Part shown: piece after piece, positions 6,081 to 11,072 of the stretch
How the letters are laid out: each line of letters opens with the position of its first letter
How positions within the stretch are numbered: position 1 is the stretch's first letter
Notes under the pieces: generated by a model
The model's input: the letters and a program-made list of their open reading frames with translations, nothing else
Database searches by the model: none
What the model was told of the DNA's origin: nothing
Translations under genes and position numbers: made by a program
Origin: Candidatus Aegiribacteria sp.
GTDB taxonomy: Bacteria > Fermentibacterota > Fermentibacteria > Fermentibacterales > JCC-6
Direction of reading: 5' to 3'
Assembly (NCBI GenBank): GCA_030640155.1
Contig: DAOWJX010000223.1
Span: 1 to 11,072 of the forward strand
DNA: 11,072 bases

Positions 6081-7045
6081 GCGATATCCTGTTGAATGAA
6101 ACTCTGCCTTATTCCGAAGTATATTTTGAAAAAGTATCAGTTCGATTTCTGAACCTCAAAGAACTTGCCAGGGGAGCTCTTGACAGCAGAGACCTCCACA
6201 GAGATGGATACTGGAAAATTGACAGCAGAACAGGTCCGGTAGCTTACCACGCTATTAAGAACGGAACCCCATATCGATTTATCGGACGGGACGCAAAAGG
6301 GCTTGAGGATTTCCTGCAATGGCTTGAGAATGACATTAAGGAAATGTATCTGTCCTATTACTTCGTTGAAGACAATGTGCTGAAATACCTGCTCAGATGC
6401 TGGACAGATCAACCTGTTCTGAGGGCGCTGAATGGATCCAAAGGGCAGATAATGGACCTTTATGAGAAGCTGATTGGGAAAGGGGAATCCGGTCTTATCA
6501 GGACTGTCAAGGATGATATTACAGCTCTGTTCCCGATCATTGATGGAAAAGCTGATATCGGCTGGTTACCTGGCAGAACTCTTGATGGCCCGGAAGTCTG
6601 GGAATACCTTGAGTACGAAGCTTCGACCGGATGTTCAGGATTCTTTTACCCGGGGAAAACTCAATCTTTGTCCGGTGTTGGTCTTGATGAAATATCTCTT
6701 CTTCTCAGTGCTTTTAATAGCTGGTATACAGTACTTCTGGAAAGGTGGCAGGACTGTTTCATGCAGTCAGTCCATATATTCGGAGCCATGAGGAGAGAGA
6801 TACCTTTGCTTGCAAAGCTTGTTCTAATACCAGATGAAGGTTTGCAGCAGAAAATAGCTTTTGATGATCCTCAGAGGCTTCCCGAAGTTATTATATATCT
6901 TGTGAATGCTATTTCACATGAGAATGATAATCCGAATAAATGCATTCAGCTGTTCAAAGACGTTAATTCCGACCAGAGACATGCGTTGACTTCAGTAGGT
7001 CTAGGTAAACTGATGGAAAAAAGGAAACCGAAAAATGCGGACTAG
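6077..7045 (+). CDS. Protein of unknown function, cotranslated with lepB
   Basis: I do not recognise this 322-residue protein. It starts at GTG 6077, overlapping the lepB stop as GTGA, with only a weak AGG upstream, so translation is probably coupled. It has no signal peptide or clear membrane helix and looks soluble and largely helical, with aromatic-rich segments (MYLSYYFVEDNVLKYLLRCW, around residues 90-109), a Gly/Cys-containing stretch TGCSGFFYPG and a basic tail (KLMEKRKPKNAD). I see no nucleotide-binding loop, metal motif or repeat. Codon use looks like that of its neighbours, so recent transfer is not suggested. It ends 6 nt before the convergent ktrA stop. The function is unknown; coupling to lepB may be only positional. 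Confidence 0.85.
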   Translation: MSDILLNETLPYSEVYFEKVSVRFLNLKELARGALDSRDLHRDGYWKIDSRTGPVAYHAIKNGTPYRFIGRDAKGLEDFLQWLENDIKEMYLSYYFVEDNVLKYLLRCWTDQPVLRALNGSKGQIMDLYEKLIGKGESGLIRTVKDDITALFPIIDGKADIGWLPGRTLDGPEVWEYLEYEASTGCSGFFYPGKTQSLSGVGLDEISLLLSAFNSWYTVLLERWQDCFMQSVHIFGAMRREIPLLAKLVLIPDEGLQQKIAFDDPQRLPEVIIYLVNAISHENDNPNKCIQLFKDVNSDQRHALTSVGLGKLMEKRKPKNAD

Positions 7046-7051
7046 CCCGGA

Positions 7052-7711
7052 TCAGCTCTGAAGGTAGCGCTTGATATCCTCCTGTGTACCCATGATGAAT
7101 ATGTGATCATCTTCTCTGAAGACATCATCCGGTCTGGGAATCCTGTACTTCCTGCCATCATCCGTCATTCTTCCGATATACGCGATATTCAGACCGAAGA
7201 CACGGCGAATGTCCAGGTCTCTGAGCATCCGGCCAACCATCGCTTCCTTGACTTCCACATGCGCGAAGACAATTCCGCCTGAGAGGGGTATGTAGGATTC
7301 TACTCCCTGCAGAGTGAGTCGCCTTGCTTCGGTGACACCCTGCGTCTGTTCCGGAGTGTAGATATGATCAGCTCCGACTGCCTGCAGAATGCGTGCCTCG
7401 CGTTTACTTGTGGCTCTGCTGTGAACCTTCAAACCCATATCCTTGAGTATTTTCGTTACAAGAACATTAGAGCCGAAATCTTCTCCTATTGCAACAATGA
7501 CAAGATCCATGTTCGCCAGACCATGTGCTTCAAGAATATTCTCATCGGTGCAGTCAAAAGCTACGGCTGCAGAGACTGAATTACTGATCTCCTGTACAAG
7601 ACGCTCGCTAATATCGATTGCAAGTACTTCTGCACCAAGATCTTCAAGTTTTGTAGCCATACTGTATCCAAACGAACCCAAACCGATTACCGCAAATTTC
7701 TGTGCTTTCAA
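7052..7711 (-). CDS. ktrA: Potassium uptake regulatory subunit, KtrA/TrkA family
   Basis: Cytosolic gating ring subunit of a Ktr/Trk potassium transporter. It has 219 residues with one RCK-N and one RCK-C domain, the KtrA arrangement (classical TrkA of E. coli is a double-length tandem). The N-terminal Rossmann fold has GLGSFG (residues 10-15) and the acidic AIDIS end of beta strand 2 (Asp33), which bind NAD(H) or ATP/ADP in the family. The RCK-C domain begins about residue 135 and ends in IFIMGTQEDIKRYL. The start is TTG 7711 (MKAQKFAVIG); GGAG at 7725-7722 and ACGGA at 7721-7717 lie upstream. It follows ktrB by 18 nt on the same strand, so the pair forms one operon and one transporter. Confidence 0.94.
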   Translation of the reverse strand: MKAQKFAVIGLGSFGYSMATKLEDLGAEVLAIDISERLVQEISNSVSAAVAFDCTDENILEAHGLANMDLVIVAIGEDFGSNVLVTKILKDMGLKVHSRATSKREARILQAVGADHIYTPEQTQGVTEARRLTLQGVESYIPLSGGIVFAHVEVKEAMVGRMLRDLDIRRVFGLNIAYIGRMTDDGRKYRIPRPDDVFREDDHIFIMGTQEDIKRYLQS

Positions 7712-7729
7712 GATTATCCGTCTCCGATT

Positions 7730-9508
7730 CTATCCAATTGTAATCCGTGTTTCGGGATACTTATACAGCATAACATGCTTTCTTCCAGTTGCTGCAGCCA
7801 GTGTAGCCGGCCCGATTCTTCCCACAAACATTGTAAGTATGATTATTACCTTTCCTATCCAGGTCAAACCTGGAGTAACTCCGGTGGATAGACCTACAGT
7901 GCCGAAAGCGCTCATTGCTTCGAAAATATAGTCGAATGGTCCGAATTCCTGTGAAGAATTCTGTTCAGAGATGAGCAGAAATCCTGCTGAAACGGTGAAA
8001 ACCATCCCTCCGAGAAGGAGTACAGCAGCCACACGGTTGATATCATGAGGTGAAATGCTGCGGTTCCAGATCTCCGTGGATGGTTTTCTTCGAATAAGAG
8101 ACATGAAACTCATAAATATCACACCGATTGTGCTGGTTTTTACGCCACCACCTGTTCCCCCCGGAGACGCGCCTATGAACATCAACGCTATAATAAACCA
8201 CAGCATTGCGGGCATCAGAGTAGATGTGGGAACGGTATTGAATCCTGCTGTTCGCGGCGTTATGGAACCCAGAAAAGCATTTGAGATCTTCTGAGAAAAG
8301 TTCATTCCCGCCAGAGAATTGTTCCACTCGAATACAAGGAATAATCCAAAGCCAACAACTATGAGAATGGCCGTGATCCAGAGAACGAGTTTAACCTGTA
8401 CAGACATGCGCATACTGGTTCCCGTTTTCATTCTGTGAAGGATATGCGCTCCAATAGAAGTTAGAATCAGGAAACCGATTCCTCCAAGCACGATTAAGCT
8501 GCCGATAGTAATAGCGATTCCAGGTACATGCGCGAAAGCTTCCAGATTAGTTGGATTACTGAAATAACCGGATGAAGCATCTGCCTGCGTGGGATTCAGA
8601 CAGAAACCCGCATTGCAGAATGCGGAAATACTATGGAAAATCGATTGCCAGATCTTGAAATTCATCGTCCACCCGACAGGCTGACCATCCCATACCAGGT
8701 AGAGTATGAAAGCTCCAGCGCTTTCTATTGTAAGTGTCCAGCCAATAATAGAGCCCATTATCCTTTTAAGATCGTTTATAAAGTCACTATCCATCACCTG
8801 GACAAGCGAAGCTGATTCCCGAAGACCGGCATTGTGTCCCAGAAACAGCGCGAAGAAAGCCACAAATGTCATTATTCCCAGACCGCCAACCTGAATCAGA
8901 ATCAGGATTATCGTTTGCCCGAAAACGGTGAAATCCGCTGATGTATCCCTCACGATGAGTCCTGTTACACATGTTGCCGATGTAGATGTGAAAACCGCAT
9001 CGATCACACCGATACTGCTACCGGAAGGAGTCGCGTTAGGGAGAAGCAGCATAGCTGTTCCAAAAGCGATAACAATGGCAAATGAGACCGGAAGAATGGC
9101 AGCCGGGGAGAGGTGATCCAGTGCCCAGGATCCCATATGCGCAAGGAGTACTCTCACGGAACAGAGGGTGCTGTAAATAAGGGATATTTTTACAGCAAGC
9201 GCTAATCCCCCCGGTAACACTCCTTCATGCAATATTCGGATTGCGATGATCAGGATCGCTATGATGTAGAGGGAAGAGAAGAGCAGCAGCCATTTTTCAT
9301 CGGTGAATCTGTCCTTGAATGAAGAGACTCCATCCGGCAGCACTATTCCCGCCAGGAACATCAGGGATATAAAGACAATCAGAATATCGACTGCGAGCAG
9401 AATATCCGGTGACCGAAGAGACAGCCCGAAAAGCGCAATAAGAACAGCAAATACACAAAGGGAAAGAAACAGCCGAACCGAATTACTTCCAACAAATCTG
9501 TTATCCAA
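7730..9508 (-). CDS. ktrB: Potassium transporter subunit, KtrB/TrkH family, with N-terminal membrane extension
   Basis: Membrane subunit that carries K+ (often Na+-coupled) across the inner membrane. From the TTG start it has 592 residues, longer than typical KtrB (about 450). Four pore loops each keep the selectivity-filter Gly: TSATCVTG (residues 176-183), ISAFCNAGF (294-302), SITPRTAGFN (415-424) and MSAFGTVGLSTG (532-543). The Gly-rich gating loop ASPGGTGGGVKT (447-458) is intact. The KtrB core begins near residue 133; before it lie about four additional hydrophobic helices (12-31, 36-57, 73-93, 102-122). Start choice: GTG 9550 lies upstream of the predicted transcription start, and ATG 9517 sits 1 nt from GGGAGG, too close; TTG 9508 is 10 nt from it. 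KtrA follows in the same operon. Confidence 0.93.
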   Translation of the reverse strand: MDNRFVGSNSVRLFLSLCVFAVLIALFGLSLRSPDILLAVDILIVFISLMFLAGIVLPDGVSSFKDRFTDEKWLLLFSSLYIIAILIIAIRILHEGVLPGGLALAVKISLIYSTLCSVRVLLAHMGSWALDHLSPAAILPVSFAIVIAFGTAMLLLPNATPSGSSIGVIDAVFTSTSATCVTGLIVRDTSADFTVFGQTIILILIQVGGLGIMTFVAFFALFLGHNAGLRESASLVQVMDSDFINDLKRIMGSIIGWTLTIESAGAFILYLVWDGQPVGWTMNFKIWQSIFHSISAFCNAGFCLNPTQADASSGYFSNPTNLEAFAHVPGIAITIGSLIVLGGIGFLILTSIGAHILHRMKTGTSMRMSVQVKLVLWITAILIVVGFGLFLVFEWNNSLAGMNFSQKISNAFLGSITPRTAGFNTVPTSTLMPAMLWFIIALMFIGASPGGTGGGVKTSTIGVIFMSFMSLIRRKPSTEIWNRSISPHDINRVAAVLLLGGMVFTVSAGFLLISEQNSSQEFGPFDYIFEAMSAFGTVGLSTGVTPGLTWIGKVIIILTMFVGRIGPATLAAATGRKHVMLYKYPETRITIG

Positions 9509-9540
9509 TGCGACCATACCTCCCTGCCACGGTTTCAAGC

Positions 9541-9569
9541 ATATTAACACTCAATGCACGCCCGGTCAA
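9541..9569 (-). promoter_or_regulatory. sigma70-type promoter for ktrB-ktrA
   Basis: On the minus strand, TTGACC (9569-9564) is followed after exactly 17 nt by TAATAT (9546-9541). Transcription would begin near 9534, leaving a short leader with GGGAGG (9524-9519) before the TTG start. This argues against the GTG at 9550 as the ktrB start. It is the best promoter match in the window by eye. Confidence 0.55.
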
Positions 9570-9586
9570 ATACGAAAGGAATTCAA

Positions 9587-10879
9587 ATGATCAATGCGGT
9601 GGAGTACAACAAGTTCCTTGATTTGAGACCTTTGAATGTAACAAGAGCATTTCCTGCGAGCAGGTTTGCTCTTGTAAGTATGAAGGACATAGCTGCGGTT
9701 GCTGTTGAAAAGAATGCCATTGTCATGGCTGCAAATATTCGCAATCCCCTGAGTGCCCTTGGAATTCTTCGGGCCGCGAAAAAGGTTGACTCTTTTGTTT
9801 TGCTCGAACTGGCAAAATCAGAAGCTGGTTATACGGGAGTGAATTTCAGGAATCTTCCCTGGTTCGCGATGCAGTTCTCAAGTTCAATTGAAGATAAAAC
9901 CGTTTTCGGTCTGCACATGGACCATTATGCGATAAAATCAAACAGTGACAGAGATGAAGCTATCGTAACTGTTCCTGATGCCATTTCAAGGGGCTGGACC
10001 TCGGTGGCCGTTGACGCATCGCATAACCCGGATTACGAGAATCTGATCTTCACACGCGATCTCGCGATGCATATTCCACCATATATCGGTCTTGAAGTTG
10101 AAGTCGGTGAAATAAAGGGTGCCGGGGTTCTCAGCACCGTAGAGGAAGCTGAATTTTTCATCGGAGGTCTCAACAGCTGGGGAATATTCCCGGATTTTCT
10201 CGCGATTTCAAATGGATCCAAACATGGTACTTACGATTCTTCCAAGGGTGAAGGTGAGGGAATAGATCTTAGAAGAACCGGAGAAATAGCGAATGCTATA
10301 TCACAGTACAATTGTAGGATTGCGCAACATGGGATCAGTGGAACTCCGCTGGATAAAGTCGGGCATTTCAAAGAGTACGGTATTAACAAGGGCAATGTTG
10401 GAACTCTCTGGCAGAATATCCTGTTCGGTCTGGAAATGGATCCTGACAGCGGCAACGCTGTGATGGAAAATGGATCGTTTGTGAAGCGTTCCGATAAAGG
10501 AATTCCGAATGAATTATGGGACGAGATAGTGTCCTGGGCCGATGCGTGGGGATATCCCCGTAATTCCGGAGATTATAAAAAAGCGAATCTGCCTTTCCAC
10601 TACAGGATAATGAGTCTGCCGTACCTATACAGAGATCGTATTCTGGAGGAAACTGAGAAATGGGCGCTCAGGTTCTTCGAAGCATTCAACTCCACTGGAA
10701 CCGGAACCGCGGTTATTGATAGAATCCTTCAGAGAGATGATTGGAACTCTGCTCCCGAACGTTCCATAACGGCGGTCAGAAAAAATTACTCCGCATCCTT
10801 CGCACCTGATGCCGCACCTTATGGCGGGGGCGGGACCGGGAAAGAGCTTGATGCAACCGTGGAGGACTTCTCCGACTGA
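9587..10879 (+). CDS. Class II (zinc) ketose-bisphosphate aldolase family protein with C-terminal extension
   Basis: A 430-residue TIM-barrel aldolase of the fructose-/tagatose-bisphosphate class II type, which would cleave or form a ketose bisphosphate. Motifs appear in order: GLHMDHY (Asp112, catalytic; His113, zinc), AVDASH (141-146), GLEVEVGEIKG (168-178), SNGSKHGTYD (His213, zinc) and AQHGISGTP (His248, zinc). These match the three His ligands and the catalytic Asp of the family. The later N-(I/V)-(D/N)-T phosphate motif reads NVGT (270-273). About 150 residues follow the usual end of the domain, including a Trp-rich helix region and a Gly-rich tail with no motif I know. ATG 9587 is preceded by AAAGGA (9575-9580) at 6 nt; an in-frame ATG at 9554 has no such site. 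Fructose bisphosphate is the likeliest substrate, not proven. The start is divergent from ktrB. Confidence 0.85.
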   Translation: MINAVEYNKFLDLRPLNVTRAFPASRFALVSMKDIAAVAVEKNAIVMAANIRNPLSALGILRAAKKVDSFVLLELAKSEAGYTGVNFRNLPWFAMQFSSSIEDKTVFGLHMDHYAIKSNSDRDEAIVTVPDAISRGWTSVAVDASHNPDYENLIFTRDLAMHIPPYIGLEVEVGEIKGAGVLSTVEEAEFFIGGLNSWGIFPDFLAISNGSKHGTYDSSKGEGEGIDLRRTGEIANAISQYNCRIAQHGISGTPLDKVGHFKEYGINKGNVGTLWQNILFGLEMDPDSGNAVMENGSFVKRSDKGIPNELWDEIVSWADAWGYPRNSGDYKKANLPFHYRIMSLPYLYRDRILEETEKWALRFFEAFNSTGTGTAVIDRILQRDDWNSAPERSITAVRKNYSASFAPDAAPYGGGGTGKELDATVEDFSD

Positions 10880-10894
10880 GAGGGTGATGAATCC

Positions 10895-11072
10895 CTGGAA
10901 AGATATGTAATCAGAGACGCAAGGATATTAGATCCTTCGGTGAATGCTGACTTTCACGGCGATATTCTTATCGAAAGCGGCAGAATTGAAGCTGTTGGAC
11001 CTACCTTACCTGTTGAACTTGATGCTATTTCGATCGATGCTGCCGGTAAATGGGTATTTCCCGGGCTGGTGG
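10895..11072 (+). CDS. pyrC: Dihydroorotase-like amidohydrolase, N-terminal part only
   Basis: The first 59 codons of a metal-dependent amidohydrolase; the rest lies beyond the window. The visible sequence has the N-terminal beta-sandwich pattern of dihydroorotase and its relatives: YVIRDARILDPS, DILIESGRIEAVG, then IDAAGKWVFPGLV, which leads into the metal-binding HxH in full-length members. Dihydroorotase forms the ring of dihydroorotate in pyrimidine synthesis; dihydropyrimidinase or allantoinase are alternatives because the metal site is not visible. In this frame no ATG, GTG or TTG occurs between the aldolase TGA (10877-10879) and the conserved domain. CTG 10895 gives MERYVIRDAR, a normal-length N-terminus, with GGTGAT (10883-10888) upstream matching the extended Shine-Dalgarno sequence. 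The start is thus unusual or the base is an error. Confidence 0.78.
   Translation, partial: MERYVIRDARILDPSVNADFHGDILIESGRIEAVGPTLPVELDAISIDAAGKWVFPGLV

Noticed and set aside
7046..7051. Terminator between the convergent unknown gene and ktrA
   Set aside because: Six nucleotides only, and no convincing hairpin across the junction.
9548..9550. GTG 9550 as the ktrB start
   Set aside because: It lies next to the -10 and upstream of the predicted transcription start, and has no ribosome site; a good GGGAGG follows further in.
9544..9571. Plus-strand promoter TTAACA-16 nt-TCAAAT for the aldolase
   Set aside because: Transcription would start inside the aldolase ribosome site, so it could not serve the ATG at 9587.
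1..11072. Search for a novel multi-gene system, mobile element, CRISPR array, tRNA or rRNA
   Set aside because: Most genes belong to common housekeeping families; no integrase, transposase, repeat array, attachment duplication or structured RNA was seen. The two unknown proteins are single genes in ordinary operons.

Overview
The window is ordinary bacterial chromosome: densely packed housekeeping genes on both strands, with standard genetic code, mostly Shine-Dalgarno-led starts, and no tRNA, rRNA, CRISPR array, insertion sequence or phage gene that I could see. Base composition looks balanced (by eye somewhat under 50% GC, not computed). Short operons, frequent TTG starts, a LeuC/LeuD-type hydrolyase of unusual subfamily and several proteins I cannot place suggest an uncultured lineage, perhaps one of the candidate phyla near the FCB group. 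That placement is inference from style only and is weak.

Layout. 1-1928 (+): the 3' part of an aconitase/3-isopropylmalate dehydratase large subunit, its overlapping small subunit, and a one-cluster ferredoxin. 1980-2633 (+): a HAD phosphatase. 2643-5040 (-): an operon read mscS-family channel, radC, then a small exported protein of unknown function, joined by ATGA and TGATG overlaps. 5041-5348: a divergent intergenic region with a tetranucleotide repeat beside the mscS ribosome binding site. 5349-7045 (+): signal peptidase I and an unrecognised 322-residue protein overlapping it. 7052-9508 (-): a KtrB/TrkH potassium transporter with extra N-terminal helices, followed by its KtrA/TrkA gating subunit, with a good sigma70-type promoter in front. 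9587-10879 (+): a class II aldolase with a long C-terminal extension, then the first 59 codons of a dihydroorotase-like amidohydrolase that appears to begin at CTG and runs off the window.

How the genes fit together. The hydrolyase pair forms one heterodimeric Fe-S enzyme; the ferredoxin may share its Fe-S supply or serve a neighbouring redox step. KtrB and KtrA form one potassium uptake system and the mscS-family channel releases solutes, so two osmotic functions lie within 6 kb but in separate operons. The signal peptidase serves general secretion. I found no defence, mobile or clearly new multi-gene system. The points most worth checking are a His-to-Cys change in the hydrolyase active site, its unusual small-subunit specificity loop, the CTG start of the amidohydrolase, the aldolase extension, and the two unknown proteins.
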